From positions 366,591-430,590 of the forward strand of contig NZ_WWEN01000004.1 in assembly GCF_009857745.1 (NCBI RefSeq): a DNA stretch of 64,000 nt, written 5' to 3'. The stretch is from Thalassovita mangrovi. GTDB lineage: Bacteria; Pseudomonadota; Alphaproteobacteria; Rhodobacterales; Rhodobacteraceae. Under the pieces are notes generated by a model that was not told the DNA's origin, did not search any database, and was given only the letters and a program-made list of their open reading frames with translations. Made by a program: the position numbers and the translations under genes. This document shows positions 9,780-18,754 of this stretch, piece after piece. Numbering within the stretch: position 1 is the first letter of the stretch; each line of letters opens with the position of its first letter.

Positions 9780-11225
9780 ATGACAAAATTCTCCGATCTC
9801 AAACTCGACCCCAAGGTTCTCAAGGCGATTGAAGAAGCCGGGTACGAAAGCCCAACCCCCATTCAGGCGGGCGCCATTCCGCCGGCGTTGGACGGCCGCG
9901 ACGTGCTGGGCATCGCCCAGACCGGCACCGGCAAGACCGCCAGCTTCACCCTGCCGATGATCACCCTGCTGTCGAAGGGCCGTGCCCGGGCGCGGATGCC
10001 GCGGTCTCTGGTGCTGTGCCCGACTCGGGAACTGGCGGCGCAGGTGGCGGAAAACTTCGACACCTATACCAAGCACCTGAAACTGACCAAGGCGCTGCTG
10101 ATCGGCGGCGTGTCGTTCAAGGAACAGGACGCGCTGATCGACCGCGGCGTCGACGTTCTGATCGCCACGCCCGGCCGTCTGCTGGACCATTTTGAACGCG
10201 GCAAGCTGCTGCTGACCGGCGTGCAGATCATGGTGGTGGACGAAGCCGACCGGATGCTCGACATGGGGTTCATCCCCGATATTGAACGCATCTTCAGCCT
10301 GACGCCCTTCACCCGCCAGACGCTGTTCTTCTCGGCCACCATGGCGCCCGAGATCGAGCGGATCACCAACACCTTCCTGTCGAACCCCGAACGGATCGAA
10401 ATCGCCCGCCAGGCGACCACCTCGGAAACCATCACCCAGGGCGTGGTCAAGTTCAAAGCCTCGCGCAAGGATCGCGAAGGCAGCGAGAAGCGCAATCTGC
10501 TTCGGGCGCTGATCGACGGCGAGGGCGACAAGCTGAAAAACGCGATCATCTTCTGCAACCGCAAATCGGATGTGGATATCGTCGCGAAATCGCTGAAGAA
10601 ATACGGCTATGACGCATCGCCGATCCACGGCGACCTGGATCAGAGCCAGCGGATGAAGACGCTGGACCAGTTCCGCGACGGATCGCTGCGTTTCCTGATC
10701 GCCTCGGACGTCGCCGCGCGCGGGTTGGATATTCCGGCCGTCAGCCACGTGTTCAACTTCGACGTTCCCGGCCATGCCGAGGATTACGTGCACCGGATCG
10801 GCCGCACCGGCCGGGCAGGGCGGGAAGGCACCGCGATCACCATCTGCGCGCCGCGCGACGAAAAGGCGTTCGACGCGGTTGAAGCGCTGGTGCAGAAGGA
10901 AATCCCGCAGCTGGAAAACCCGCTGAAGGATGCCAAACCGGCGCCGCGCAAGGCGAAGGACGAGGCCGAGGCGGAAGAGACCGGCAAGCCCCGCAGCACG
11001 CGGAAAGACAGCCGTCAGAAAGAGACCGCCAAGACATCCAGGACCGACGAAGGCGCAACCGAACGGGCGCCGCGTCAGGACAGCCGGAAAGAACCGCGCC
11101 GGGACGAGGACAGCAGCCGCTCGCGCCGCGGTGGTGGCCGCAAGCGCGACGACAACGTGGTTGGCATGGGCGATCACATGCCGTCCTTCATCGCGCTGAG
11201 CTTCGACGAACGCCGCGCCAGCTGA
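9780..11225 (+). CDS. DEAD-box ATP-dependent RNA helicase (RhlE-like)
   Basis: Unwinds structured RNA in ribosome assembly or mRNA decay. 481 residues with the complete motif set: the Q motif (YESPTPIQ), Walker A AQTGTGKT at ~45-52, PTRELA, TPGR, DEAD at ~154, SAT, FCNRKSDVD, DVAARGLD and HRIGRTGRAGR. The last ~110 residues are a low-complexity basic/acidic tail (KDSRQKE and RSRRGGGRKRD stretches) typical of RhlE-type helicases for RNA tethering. It has a 188-bp leader and ends 20 bp before a strong terminator. The RhlE group is preferred over DeaD/CsdA because there is no RNA-binding DbpA-like domain. Confidence 0.93.
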   Translation: MTKFSDLKLDPKVLKAIEEAGYESPTPIQAGAIPPALDGRDVLGIAQTGTGKTASFTLPMITLLSKGRARARMPRSLVLCPTRELAAQVAENFDTYTKHLKLTKALLIGGVSFKEQDALIDRGVDVLIATPGRLLDHFERGKLLLTGVQIMVVDEADRMLDMGFIPDIERIFSLTPFTRQTLFFSATMAPEIERITNTFLSNPERIEIARQATTSETITQGVVKFKASRKDREGSEKRNLLRALIDGEGDKLKNAIIFCNRKSDVDIVAKSLKKYGYDASPIHGDLDQSQRMKTLDQFRDGSLRFLIASDVAARGLDIPAVSHVFNFDVPGHAEDYVHRIGRTGRAGREGTAITICAPRDEKAFDAVEALVQKEIPQLENPLKDAKPAPRKAKDEAEAEETGKPRSTRKDSRQKETAKTSRTDEGATERAPRQDSRKEPRRDEDSSRSRRGGGRKRDDNVVGMGDHMPSFIALSFDERRAS

Positions 11226-11244
11226 TCCTTTCCAATCGGAATGT

Positions 11245-11275
11245 AAAAAAAGGCCGCCCTCGGGGCGGCCTTTTT
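11245..11275. terminator. Bidirectional Rho-independent terminator
   Basis: A7 (11245-11251), GGCCGCCC, TCG loop, GGGCGGCC, then TTTTT (11271-11275). The poly-A before and poly-T after the stem let it work in both directions. It lies between the helicase and the convergent nlpD-like gene, serving both. Confidence 0.92.
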
Positions 11276-11298
11276 CGTTTCCGGGACAGGGGCCGGGA

Positions 11299-12525
11299 TC
11301 AGTTCAGATAGGGCATCGGGTCGATGCTGTCGAAGCCCTTGCGGACCTCGAAATGCACGTAGTTCGATTGGCCGTCGCGGATCTTGGCGATGGCCTGGCC
11401 GCGTTTCACGCTGTCGCCCCTTTCCACCCGGATACCGTCGACATTGGCGTAGACCGTCAGCAGCTCGTCGGCATGTTTCAGCACCACGATCGGCACCTTG
11501 TCGCCATCCGAGGTGATCGCCGCCACGGTGCCGTCGGTCGCCGCCAGAACCGGGGTGCCCGACGCGGCGGAAATGTCGATCCCGTCGGTTTTGCCCTTCT
11601 TGTATTCGCGGATGATGCTGCCGTTGACCGGCATGTCCATGCGCGACGAGGTGGTCTTCTTGGTCTGGGTCTTGCCCAGGTCCGGGGTCTTGGGCTTTTC
11701 CGCCGGCTGGGCGGCGGGAATGGTCTTTTCCGCCGGCAGCGGCTTGGAGGCGCTCGGCGGCGTGGGGGTGGGGCTGCCTTCGCCGGGGACGGTGGTTTTT
11801 TCCGCCGTTACCGGCGCTTTCTTGGCCGTCTTCTGCAGGTTCTCGGCATCGGGCACCGGGATCAGCAGGTACTGGCCTTCGCGGATGGTGAATTCCGGGC
11901 CCAGCCCGTTCCATTCCGCCAGCGACCGCACGCTGACATTGTAGAGCCGCGAAATCGTATAGGCGGTTTCGCCGCGCACCACCTTGTGCCGGACCGGTTC
12001 GATGCCGACCTGCGCGTTGGGCTTGGTCTCGGCGGCGGGTGCCGCTGCGGGGGCCGTCGTCGCGACCGGCGCCAGCGCGGTGGTTTCCACCCGCGCGGGT
12101 TCGGCCTTGTCGATGGCGCTGCCGGCGAGGGCAGCGATATCGACATCGCTGGGCGGCTGGATCGGACCGCCGGTGCTTTCCGACACGCGGCCAGGCAGGG
12201 CAAGCACTTCGTCCTTGCGCAGCGGATCGTTGGGCGACAGCCCGTTATAGCTTGCCAGTTCCGACGCGTTCATCCCGATCCGGCCCGCGACATCGGCGAC
12301 GGTATCGCCGCGCTTGGCGACGGCGACCTGGTAATTGGGATAGGACAGCACGCCGCGGTCGTCCGGCCTGGGCCGGTGGCCGGTGGCCTGGCGGGCGGCA
12401 TCGGCGGTGTGGAAGGCATCGCCGAAATGGCCGCGCATGTCAAAATCGAACGGCCGATCGCAGCCGGCCAGCAGCGCAAGCGCCGGGACGGCCCAAATCA
12501 GGCGCGATTTGCGGGGATAAGACAT
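11299..12525 (-). CDS. nlpD: NlpD-like lipoprotein: two LysM plus degenerate LytM domain
   Basis: Envelope lipoprotein thought to activate cell-wall amidases during division. 408 residues with a lipobox (ALLAGC, Cys22), LysM domains at ~65-111 and ~179-222, a Pro/Ala/Lys-rich linker and a C-terminal M23/LytM fold (~305-400). The zinc site is degenerate: the HxGxD motif reads TDGID and the HxH motif reads YVH, leaving only the Asp and one His. That matches catalytically dead LytM activators such as E. coli NlpD and EnvC rather than an active endopeptidase. It follows surE and pcm in the same order as the classical surE-pcm-nlpD block. An 82-bp gap with its own inverted repeat precedes it, so it may have a separate promoter. 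Confidence 0.88.
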   Translation of the reverse strand: MSYPRKSRLIWAVPALALLAGCDRPFDFDMRGHFGDAFHTADAARQATGHRPRPDDRGVLSYPNYQVAVAKRGDTVADVAGRIGMNASELASYNGLSPNDPLRKDEVLALPGRVSESTGGPIQPPSDVDIAALAGSAIDKAEPARVETTALAPVATTAPAAAPAAETKPNAQVGIEPVRHKVVRGETAYTISRLYNVSVRSLAEWNGLGPEFTIREGQYLLIPVPDAENLQKTAKKAPVTAEKTTVPGEGSPTPTPPSASKPLPAEKTIPAAQPAEKPKTPDLGKTQTKKTTSSRMDMPVNGSIIREYKKGKTDGIDISAASGTPVLAATDGTVAAITSDGDKVPIVVLKHADELLTVYANVDGIRVERGDSVKRGQAIAKIRDGQSNYVHFEVRKGFDSIDPMPYLN

Positions 12526-12590
12526 CTCGATTTCCTCAACTTTCTGCCCGCCCCTGTTTGCCGGGGCTTGGGATCAGCACTCTATTCTTT

Positions 12591-12605
12591 ATGCTACCAT
12601 AGCAT
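12591..12605. promoter_or_regulatory. Short inverted repeat between pcm and nlpD
   Basis: ATGCTA-CCA-TAGCAT, a perfect 6-bp inverted repeat two bases beyond the pcm stop codon and about 65 bp upstream of nlpD. It is embedded in the only AT-rich patch of this gap. It could be an operator or part of an nlpD promoter; no T tract supports termination. Confidence 0.25.
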
Positions 12606-12607
12606 GT

Positions 12608-13255
12608 CTAACCCTCGGGTCCCAACCCCTCGATCAAGGGGACGAAACGCACCGGGCGCAATTCATCGTATTCGAAACCGTCTTCGGTACGGGTGACGCG
12701 GATCAGGCTTTGCACATGGTCCGACTGCCCCACCGGCAACACCATGATACCGCCGATCTTGAGCTGCGCCAAGAGAGGCGGCGGCGGGTCCTCGGCGGCG
12801 GCGGTGACGATGATGCGGTCGAACGGGGCCTGGTCGGGCAGGCCGAAACTGCCATCGGCGGCGATCGCGGTGATGTTGGACAGGTCCAGCGCGGCGAAAA
12901 TCTCGCGCGCTTCCAGCACCAGCCGCTTGTGCCTGTCTACGGTGTAGACCCGGCGCGCCAGTTGGCTGAGGATCGCGGCCTGGTAGCCCGACCCGGTGCC
13001 GACCTCCAGCACCTTGTCGCGCGGCTGCACGTTCAGCGCCTGGGTCATCAGCCCGACCACCGAGGGCTGGCTGATGGTCTGGCCGCAGGCGATGGGCAGC
13101 GGCATGTCCTCATAGGCGCGCTCGGCGAACAGCCCCTTGATGAAGGCGCCCCGGTCGATCTTTTCCATCGCCTCCAGCACACGCTGATCGGTCACGCCCT
13201 TGGAGCGGAGCGCGAACAGGAACTGCATCTTGCGGGTGGCGATGTCGTCGCTCAT
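12608..13255 (-). CDS. pcm: Protein-L-isoaspartate O-methyltransferase
   Basis: Repairs isoaspartyl residues in damaged proteins by SAM-dependent methylation. 215 residues from ATG 13255 (MSDDIATRK), whose ATG overlaps the surE stop as ATGA. Motifs: the [11 protein letters not shown] region that binds the isoaspartyl substrate, SAM motif [26 protein letters not shown] and a LPVG strand near the C-terminus. Length is typical for the family (~205-225). Coupled to surE upstream, consistent with a stress-survival operon. The longer upstream reading frame is an artefact inside surE. Confidence 0.96.
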   Translation of the reverse strand: MSDDIATRKMQFLFALRSKGVTDQRVLEAMEKIDRGAFIKGLFAERAYEDMPLPIACGQTISQPSVVGLMTQALNVQPRDKVLEVGTGSGYQAAILSQLARRVYTVDRHKRLVLEAREIFAALDLSNITAIAADGSFGLPDQAPFDRIIVTAAAEDPPPPLLAQLKIGGIMVLPVGQSDHVQSLIRVTRTEDGFEYDELRPVRFVPLIEGLGPEG

Positions 13256-14034
13256 TCGATGGCCTTCAGCTGGTCCAGCATGTGGTGATCGGTCAGGTCG
13301 GCGCGCATCGGCGTGACCGAGATATAGCCATCCAGATTGACCGCCGCGTCGGTGCCCGGCGCGGTCGGGATATGCTGATCGCCGCCCTTGATCCACAGGA
13401 ACCGCCGCCCCGAGGGCGACCGGTGCGGTTCGACCCCGAAATGGGTGTGGCGGCGGAACCCCTGCGGCGCGATGCGCACGCCCTTGACGTCCTTCGCGGC
13501 CAGCGGCGGGAAGTTGACGTTGAAGAACAGCCGGTAATCCTCGTCCTCCTCGGGCAGGGCGGTCAAAAGATTGCGGATCAGGGCCGCGCCGTGTTCCTCG
13601 GCCGCCTCGAACGGATTGTCGGCCTGGAAATTATACGGGCCCAGATATTGCGACAGCGCGATCGAGCGGATGCCCTGCAAGGCGCCTTCCATCGCGCCGC
13701 CCAGGGTGCCGGAATAGAGCGCGTTCTCGGCGGAATTGTTGCCGCGGTTGACGCCCGACAGGATCAGGTCGGGGCGCTGTTCCTCCATCACGTGATGGAT
13801 GCCCGCCAGCACGCAATCGGCCGGGCTGCCCTCGGCGGCAAAGCGGCGCTCATCCATCTTGGCGACCATCATCGGGTGGGTGTAGCTGATGCAATGGCCG
13901 ACGCCCGATTGTTCGAAGGCGGGAGCGACGACCCAGACCTCGCCCTCGGGACCGGCGAGGTCGTGGGCGATCTTTTCCAGCACCTTCAGCCCCGGTGCGT
14001 TGATGCCGTCGTCATTGGTGATCAGAATACGCAA
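13252..14034 (-). CDS. surE: 5'/3'-nucleotidase SurE
   Basis: Metal-dependent nucleoside monophosphate phosphatase acting in stationary-phase survival. 260 residues. The N-terminal [10 protein letters not shown] motif supplies the Asp-Asp metal ligands; GVGHCIS, GSPADCV and [19 protein letters not shown] complete the family signature. The start codon is TTG at 14034: its CGT-ATT-CTG context gives the invariant RILITNDDG, and AAGGGG lies seven bases upstream. It overlaps pcm by ATGA and has a 131-bp gap to the upstream SDR gene that holds a GC-rich palindrome. Confidence 0.96.
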   Translation of the reverse strand: MRILITNDDGINAPGLKVLEKIAHDLAGPEGEVWVVAPAFEQSGVGHCISYTHPMMVAKMDERRFAAEGSPADCVLAGIHHVMEEQRPDLILSGVNRGNNSAENALYSGTLGGAMEGALQGIRSIALSQYLGPYNFQADNPFEAAEEHGAALIRNLLTALPEEDEDYRLFFNVNFPPLAAKDVKGVRIAPQGFRRHTHFGVEPHRSPSGRRFLWIKGGDQHIPTAPGTDAAVNLDGYISVTPMRADLTDHHMLDQLKAIE

Positions 14035-14133
14035 CTGCCTGCCCCTTATTTGCCTGAGAACTTAGTAGAGAATGGGCGCGGGCGGGGCAAGCGCTGTGCG
14101 CTTATGTCCCGGGGCTTTGGGGCTGGTCGGGGC

Positions 14134-14157
14134 GGGCCTCCGCGCGCGCGGAGGCCC
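14134..14157 (-). terminator. GC-rich palindrome after SDR gene
   Basis: GGGCCTCCGCG (14134-14144) and CGCGGAGGCCC (14147-14157) form an 11-bp perfect pairing eight bases beyond the stop of the SDR gene ending at 14166. It is followed on the minus strand by no T run, so it is a putative stabilising or Rho-assisted terminator hairpin. Confidence 0.45.
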
Positions 14158-14165
14158 CCTCAAGC

Positions 14166-14804
14166 TCAGAGCAGTCCCAGAAGCCGCTCGGCCTCGTCCT
14201 TGGGGTGGATCAGCGCGCTGCGATCCTCGCCGGGGAAGAACCGGGCGCGGTTGGCGGTGGCCAGCGGGCGCGGTTCCAGTACCCGCACCTTCGGGCCGGT
14301 CTTTTCGCTTTCCGCCGCCCAGCTGCGCGCCAGCGCGATCTGCGCCGCCTTGGTCGCCCCGTAGGCGCCGAAGAACTTTTCGCCGCCGCGCGGATCGTCG
14401 AAGAACAGCGCCGTGCCGGTCTCGCCCAGCAGCGGCGCGACATAGGTGATCAGGCGCCCGGTGGCGGTCACGTTGCAATCGACCGATTTTTCCCAGTCCT
14501 TGGCGTCGATGAACTGCGCCGGAGACAGCGGCGCCGCGTGGATCGCGGTATGCGCCCAGATATCCACCGTTCCCCAGCGGTCGTAGACCGAACGGCACAG
14601 CTGCGCCATCGCGTCCGCATTGGTGATGTCCATCGGCGCCAGCGTCGCCTGGCCGCCAGCCGCCTGGATGCGGTCGTCGACCTCCTCCAGCGCGCCGGTG
14701 GTGCGGGCCACGGCGACGATATGGTGGGTCTGGCAAAGCGCTTCTGCCAGGGCCGCGCCAAGGCCGCGCGAGGCGCCGGTGATGAGTGCGATTTTCTGTG
14801 TCAT
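14166..14804 (-). CDS. SDR-family oxidoreductase
   Basis: 212-residue short-chain dehydrogenase/reductase from ATG 14804 (MTQKIALIT). Cofactor motif TGASRGLGAA sits at ~8-17 and the active-site YxxxK is present as AYGATKAA. The residue block before it is FFDDPRGG, so the usual catalytic Ser appears to be missing or displaced. It is shorter than the ~250-residue norm and lacks a long substrate loop. The ~186 nt of open frame upstream encode no family sequence and are excluded. It is the gene immediately upstream of surE, separated by a GC-rich hairpin; substrate unknown. Confidence 0.8.
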   Translation of the reverse strand: MTQKIALITGASRGLGAALAEALCQTHHIVAVARTTGALEEVDDRIQAAGGQATLAPMDITNADAMAQLCRSVYDRWGTVDIWAHTAIHAAPLSPAQFIDAKDWEKSVDCNVTATGRLITYVAPLLGETGTALFFDDPRGGEKFFGAYGATKAAQIALARSWAAESEKTGPKVRVLEPRPLATANRARFFPGEDRSALIHPKDEAERLLGLL

Positions 14805-14874
14805 GACGGGGATGTGCGGCGAAAGCGGGGCTGCGTCAAGGGGGAAGGGGCGGGAAATACCCAACATCGACCCT

Positions 14875-14892
14875 CGGGGCAAACCTGCCCCG
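14875..14892 (-). terminator. Small stem-loop beyond the LysR gene
   Basis: CGGGGCA-AACC-TGCCCCG, a 7-bp perfect stem with a tetraloop, 60 bp downstream of the LysR stop at 14953. No T tract follows on the minus strand; the role as terminator is tentative. Confidence 0.35.
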
Positions 14893-14952
14893 CCGGTCTG
14901 GCCGATTGCCGTTCCTGGCAGGTCGCGATCCTGCGTTTTCGAAAGATCGGCA

Positions 14953-15846
14953 CTAGGGCCGGTATCTGAGCGCATCCACCAGCCGGACAAAGGCGGGTGA
15001 GGCCAGGCGCCGGTTCGGATAGTACAGGTGATACCCCTGCACGGGCGGGCACCAGTCGCTCAGCGCGGCCTGCAATTGGCCCGCTTCGATATAGGGCTGA
15101 GCCAGGTCCTCGGGGACGAAGGCAAGCCCAAGACCGTCGACGGCCGCGTGCAGGACCTGGACGATACTGTCATAGATCATCTGGCCGCTGACCCTGACGT
15201 CGAGTTCTCGCCCGTCCTTTTCGAATTCCCAGGCGTAAAGACCGCCCGCCGACGCCAGCCGCAGATTGACGCATTGGTGGTTGGTCAGTTCCCCCGGATG
15301 TTCCGGCGGTGAGCGGCGGGCAAAGTAATCCGGGGCTCCGACCACGAGAAAACGCCAGTCCGGGCCGATGCGGACGGCAATCATGTCCTTGCTGATTGAT
15401 TCACCAAGCCGGACACCGGCGTCGAAATGTTCCCCGACGATATCGACGAAACCGTTGTCGATCGAAACCTCGACGGTGACGTCCGGGTATTGCGGCAGGA
15501 ACGCCGCCAGTTTCGGCCGCAGGATCGCCTCCGCGGCATGGACGCCCGAACTGATCCGAAGCGTGCCCGACGGTTTGTCGCGCAATTCGCTCAGGGCATC
15601 GAGTTCGGCGCGGATCTGATCGAAATGCGGCGCGATGGTATGAAACAGGCGTTCGCCCGCTTCGGTGGTCGATACGCTGCGCGTGGTCCGCGTCAGCAGC
15701 CGCAGGCCGAGCCGTTCTTCCAACGCCCGGATTGTGTGGCTCAGCGCCGAGGCGGAAACCCCGATCCGGGCGGCGGCCTTGGTGAAGCTGCGTTCCTTGG
15801 CGACGGCGATGAAGGCCCTCAATTCACTCAGCTCGTCACGCGCCAT
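14953..15846 (-). CDS. LysR-family transcriptional regulator
   Basis: 297 residues from ATG 15846 (MARDELSELRAF); the TTG four codons earlier is less likely. N-terminal winged helix-turn-helix at ~5-64 contains AAARIGVSASALSHTIRALEERLG. The effector-binding domain follows from ~90 (GTLRISSG onward). It is divergent from the cupin gene at 15951 with a 104-bp shared spacer containing a T-N11-A box. LysR regulators normally control the divergent neighbour and themselves, so the likely targets are the cupin, cyclophilin-like and SDR genes. The inducer is unknown. Confidence 0.92.
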   Translation of the reverse strand: MARDELSELRAFIAVAKERSFTKAAARIGVSASALSHTIRALEERLGLRLLTRTTRSVSTTEAGERLFHTIAPHFDQIRAELDALSELRDKPSGTLRISSGVHAAEAILRPKLAAFLPQYPDVTVEVSIDNGFVDIVGEHFDAGVRLGESISKDMIAVRIGPDWRFLVVGAPDYFARRSPPEHPGELTNHQCVNLRLASAGGLYAWEFEKDGRELDVRVSGQMIYDSIVQVLHAAVDGLGLAFVPEDLAQPYIEAGQLQAALSDWCPPVQGYHLYYPNRRLASPAFVRLVDALRYRP

Positions 15847-15875
15847 TGATGAATCCAATTCAGCAGTTCATGCAA

Positions 15876-15890
15876 ATTATAACGTCTAAT
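15876..15890. promoter_or_regulatory. Candidate LysR-binding box (T-N11-A)
   Basis: ATTATAACGTCTAAT: dyad ATTA-N7-TAAT containing the LysR-type T-N11-A pattern, located between the divergent regulator and cupin genes in an AT-rich island. Position and symmetry fit the recognition site of the adjacent LysR protein. Confidence 0.5.
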
Positions 15891-15950
15891 CGGATAGCGC
15901 ATTCTGGACTACCTTACCAGCACATCCGGTGACACAGGAAAGGAAAGACC

Positions 15951-16346
15951 ATGGAAATCACCCGCGCAGACGATCTGCCCACCATGCCCGGACCGACCGA
16001 CTGGTTCACCGGCTCGGTTCAGCTCGAAATGCTGTTCAACAGTTTCGACAAGGAACGGGTTCAGGGCGCGAACGTGACGTTCGAACCGCGCGCGCGCACC
16101 GCGTGGCACACCCATCCGCTGGGACAGACGCTGATCGTTCTGTCCGGCCTGGGGCGCGTGCAGCGTTGGGGCGGCCCGATCGAGGAAATCCGCCCCGGCG
16201 ATGTCGTCTGGTTCGCACCCGGCGAAAAGCACTGGCACGGCGCCGCGCCCGACACGGCCATGACCCATACCGCGATCCAGGAAGTCCAGGACGGCAAGGC
16301 CGTCGACTGGATGGAGAAGGTTTCGGACGAGGATTACCATGGCTGA
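15951..16346 (+). CDS. Cupin-domain protein (hydroxynitrile-lyase/quercetinase-like)
   Basis: 131-residue single-domain cupin. The metal-binding motifs are visible: [20 protein letters not shown] (first cupin motif with His-x-His and Gln) and [18 protein letters not shown] (second motif with the third His). This type resembles small cupins annotated as mandelonitrile-lyase-like or carboxymuconolactone-associated proteins, so a small-molecule lyase or isomerase role is plausible but unproven. It is first in the LysR-linked cluster and overlaps the next gene by eight bases. Start ATG 15951 has an AAGGAAAG ribosome site nearby. Confidence 0.8.
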   Translation: MEITRADDLPTMPGPTDWFTGSVQLEMLFNSFDKERVQGANVTFEPRARTAWHTHPLGQTLIVLSGLGRVQRWGGPIEEIRPGDVVWFAPGEKHWHGAAPDTAMTHTAIQEVQDGKAVDWMEKVSDEDYHG

Positions 16347-16803
16347 CCCCCACCGGCCGGCCCGGCGCGGCTTCCTGAAGGCTTCACTGGCCGCCGCGCT
16401 GGCGCCGGGACTGGTGCCGGGTCCGCTCCGCGCCCTAACTCAGGAGGCCCCGATGCGCATCGCTTGCCGCTTCGCCGACCAGAGTTTCACCATCACGCTT
16501 GAGGACAATCCGACGGCACGCGATCTGTTTTCCCTGCTGCCGGTGGATCTCACGATCGAGGACTATTCGACAAACGAGAAGATCGCCTATCTGCCGCGCA
16601 AGCTTTCCGGCGAGGGCGCGCAGCCTTTCGGCGACGAGGCCGCCGGCGATTTCTGCTACTATGCGCCCTGGGGCAATATCGTCTTCTTCTACGAAACCTA
16701 CCGCTATTCGCGCGGGCTGATCCGGCTCGGGCGGCTTGATGGCGGGATCGCGCCACTGCTGCTGCGCGGGGAATTCCCGCTGCGGATCGACCCCGCCGCC
16801 TGA
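16339..16803 (+). CDS. Tat-exported cyclophilin-like-fold protein
   Basis: 154 residues. The N-terminus [18 protein letters not shown] is a twin-arginine signal with RRGFLK and a hydrophobic core, so the protein is exported folded. The mature part begins near residue 38 ([19 protein letters not shown]) and has the cyclophilin-like pattern seen in proteins of the DUF369/cyclophilin-like family: [41 protein letters not shown] and [10 protein letters not shown]. It overlaps the cupin gene and is therefore co-translated. Related proteins are often found beside SDRs and LysR regulators; function not established. Confidence 0.75.
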   Translation: MADPHRPARRGFLKASLAAALAPGLVPGPLRALTQEAPMRIACRFADQSFTITLEDNPTARDLFSLLPVDLTIEDYSTNEKIAYLPRKLSGEGAQPFGDEAAGDFCYYAPWGNIVFFYETYRYSRGLIRLGRLDGGIAPLLLRGEFPLRIDPAA

Positions 16804-16930
16804 CGTCGGAGCGGACACCACCATTCAAACCTGAATTCGCATTCTCCGGTCGCATATCGCGGCCGGGGCTCACTCCCGGTTCGTCCCGGACCGGCACATT
16901 CATCTACAACGACATCGAAGGATCGACACA

Positions 16931-17671
16931 ATGAAAGACAAGGTTGTCATCATCACTGGCGCATCGTCGGGCATCGGCGAAGCCACCGCGAAAGAACTCG
17001 CCGGTAAGGGGGCCAAGATCGTTCTCGGTGCGCGCCGCACCGACAAGCTCAGGCAGATCGCCGAAGACATCAAGGCGGCGGGCGGCGAAGCCGTCTATCA
17101 GGCCATGGACGTGACCAAGCCGGAAGACAACGACGCCATCGTGAAGCTCGCCAAGGACAGCTTCGGCCGGGTCGACGCGATCTTCCTGAACGCGGGCATC
17201 ATGCCCGTCAGCAATGTGTCCGCCCTCAAGACCGAGGAATGGAAGCAGATGGTCGACGTGAACATCAACGGCGTGCTAAACGGCGTCGCCGCCGTCATGC
17301 CGAGCTTCACCGAGCAGAAATCCGGCCACATCCTGGCGGTTTCCTCGGTCGCGGGGCTCAAGGCCTATCCGGGCACGGCGATCTATGGCGGCACCAAGTG
17401 GTTCGTGCGCGACTTCATGGAATGCCTGCGGATGGAATCGGCGATGGAAGGCACCAACATCCGCACCGCAACGCTGTATCCGGCGGCGATCAATACCGAG
17501 CTTCTCGACACGATCACCGATCCGGGCGCGGCCGAAGGTATGGGCGGGCTCTACGAAGCGTTCGGCATTTCGCCCGACCGCATCGCCAAGGTCGTGGCCT
17601 TCGCGCTGGACATGCCCGAAGACACCACCGTCAGCGAATTCACGGTCGGCCCGGCAAAACAGCCCTGGTAA
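16931..17671 (+). CDS. SDR-family oxidoreductase (classical)
   Basis: 246 residues with the complete classical SDR set: TGASSGIGEA (cofactor), NAG at ~86-88, catalytic Ser in AVSSVAG and YGGTK (YxxxK). Subgroup features suggest an NADP-dependent oxidoreductase, with a basic residue pair (ARRTDKL) after strand 2 typical of NADP preference. It is third in the LysR-controlled cluster, 127 bp beyond the cyclophilin-like gene, so it may have its own promoter. Physiological substrate unknown. Confidence 0.9.
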   Translation: MKDKVVIITGASSGIGEATAKELAGKGAKIVLGARRTDKLRQIAEDIKAAGGEAVYQAMDVTKPEDNDAIVKLAKDSFGRVDAIFLNAGIMPVSNVSALKTEEWKQMVDVNINGVLNGVAAVMPSFTEQKSGHILAVSSVAGLKAYPGTAIYGGTKWFVRDFMECLRMESAMEGTNIRTATLYPAAINTELLDTITDPGAAEGMGGLYEAFGISPDRIAKVVAFALDMPEDTTVSEFTVGPAKQPW

Positions 17672-17723
17672 GGGCGAACAGCGCGCTGCAAGGCTGCAAG
17701 GGGTTTGCGCTCTGCGCCGCCTC

Positions 17724-18296
17724 TCAGTCTTGCAGCAGGTGCGGCCGGATATCCTGTCCGAAGGCGGCGTAGATATCGAGAAGCTGATCGAAGCTGATCC
17801 CGTCCTGCTGCGCCTTGGCCAGCGCGCCGGAGGACGCTATCGCGACGGGCCGGGCCTCGGCGCCCGGGAAGATCAGCATCACCGGCAGCGGTTCTTCAGT
17901 GTCGGCCTCGAACCCGGGCAGGATATTGGCCAGCTCCGCCGGGCATTCGTCGATCGCCGGGGCGTCGCGCCCGTCGAACGTGTCGAGATAGGCATAGAAG
18001 GCATCCGGTTCCAGCCGCGCCCAGGGGGTCATGTGGAACACATCGTCGGCGCCCTGGATCGGGAAGGACAGCACGACGCGCACGAACCGGTCCTCGCCCT
18101 GGCGGCACAGGTCGGGAGACAGCTGATCTTCGCCCACCTTGACGAAGGCTTCCTCGCCGCGGGCCTCGTGCGGCCAAGTCGAGGGATGATCGAAGCCGAG
18201 GTCGAACACGCCGGAAAAGTTCTTCCCGCTGCCGGGCCATTCGCGTTCGGGGTCGTTGAAACGCCGCCAGCGCGCGTCGAGATCAAGCAGGGCCAT
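17724..18296 (-). CDS. DUF2199-like protein
   Basis: 190 residues from ATG 18296 (MALLDLDARW). Recognisable features are RWRRFND, FSGVFDLGFDHPSTWPHE and a FHMTPWARLEP segment, which resemble DUF2199 proteins (WP..fsGv.dlGFDHP). No zinc cysteine knuckle, which some members carry at the N-terminus, is present. It is soluble with no signal or membrane segment. Relatives appear in many alphaproteobacteria without known function. It is separated by 76 bp from the small PilP-like gene upstream on the same strand, so co-transcription is possible. Confidence 0.6.
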   Translation of the reverse strand: MALLDLDARWRRFNDPEREWPGSGKNFSGVFDLGFDHPSTWPHEARGEEAFVKVGEDQLSPDLCRQGEDRFVRVVLSFPIQGADDVFHMTPWARLEPDAFYAYLDTFDGRDAPAIDECPAELANILPGFEADTEEPLPVMLIFPGAEARPVAIASSGALAKAQQDGISFDQLLDIYAAFGQDIRPHLLQD

Positions 18297-18372
18297 GAGG
18301 GGTTCCTTACCGCTTCCTTTGCCGAGCAACCTAGGCGGCGCCGGGCAGGGGGGCAAGGGCCGCAACGGGGGC

Positions 18373-18666
18373 TCAGTTGCCGGGAATATGCAGCGCCCGG
18401 GTTTCCGCCCCGCGGGTCAGCATCAGAACGCCCTCGCCGATGGCGGTGATCCGGGCGCCGTCGACCATGTCGCCGGTTTCCACCCGGCGCAGCGCGCCGC
18501 GCGGCAGTTTCAGATAGGCGGCAGGGCCGTTCGGGGTCAGCAACGTGCCGATCAGGCTGGTACGGTCCAGCGGCATCTGATCGGCCTGGGTGGCTGCACG
18601 GCGGGTCTTGGCATTGGGGCGCGCCGCATTGCGCGCGGTCGCCTCGGCGACGGGGGTGACAGGCAT
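18373..18666 (-). CDS. Small PilP/GspC-like homology-region protein
   Basis: 97 residues from ATG 18666. A basic, disordered N-terminus (ATARNAARPNAKTRRAATQAD) leads into SLIGTLLTPNG and then AAYLKLPRGALRRVETGDMVDG, ending RITAIGEGVLMLTRGAE. This beta-rich pattern resembles the HR domain of type II secretion GspC/PilP proteins, which connect inner-membrane components with the secretin. There is no membrane segment or secretin gene here, so a structural role cannot be assigned. It lies 88 bp downstream of purF on the same strand. Confidence 0.55.
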   Translation of the reverse strand: MPVTPVAEATARNAARPNAKTRRAATQADQMPLDRTSLIGTLLTPNGPAAYLKLPRGALRRVETGDMVDGARITAIGEGVLMLTRGAETRALHIPGN

Positions 18667-18754
18667 TACTCGTTAACTCCGGCAGAAAACACACTGCTGA
18701 CCGGCAAATTTCGTGCCGATCCCGCGCGGGCGGGATCGGCCGGGTTTTACGGGA

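Noticed and set aside
11299-12525. Active M23 zinc endopeptidase
   Set aside because: Key His residues of both zinc motifs are replaced; an activator role fits better.
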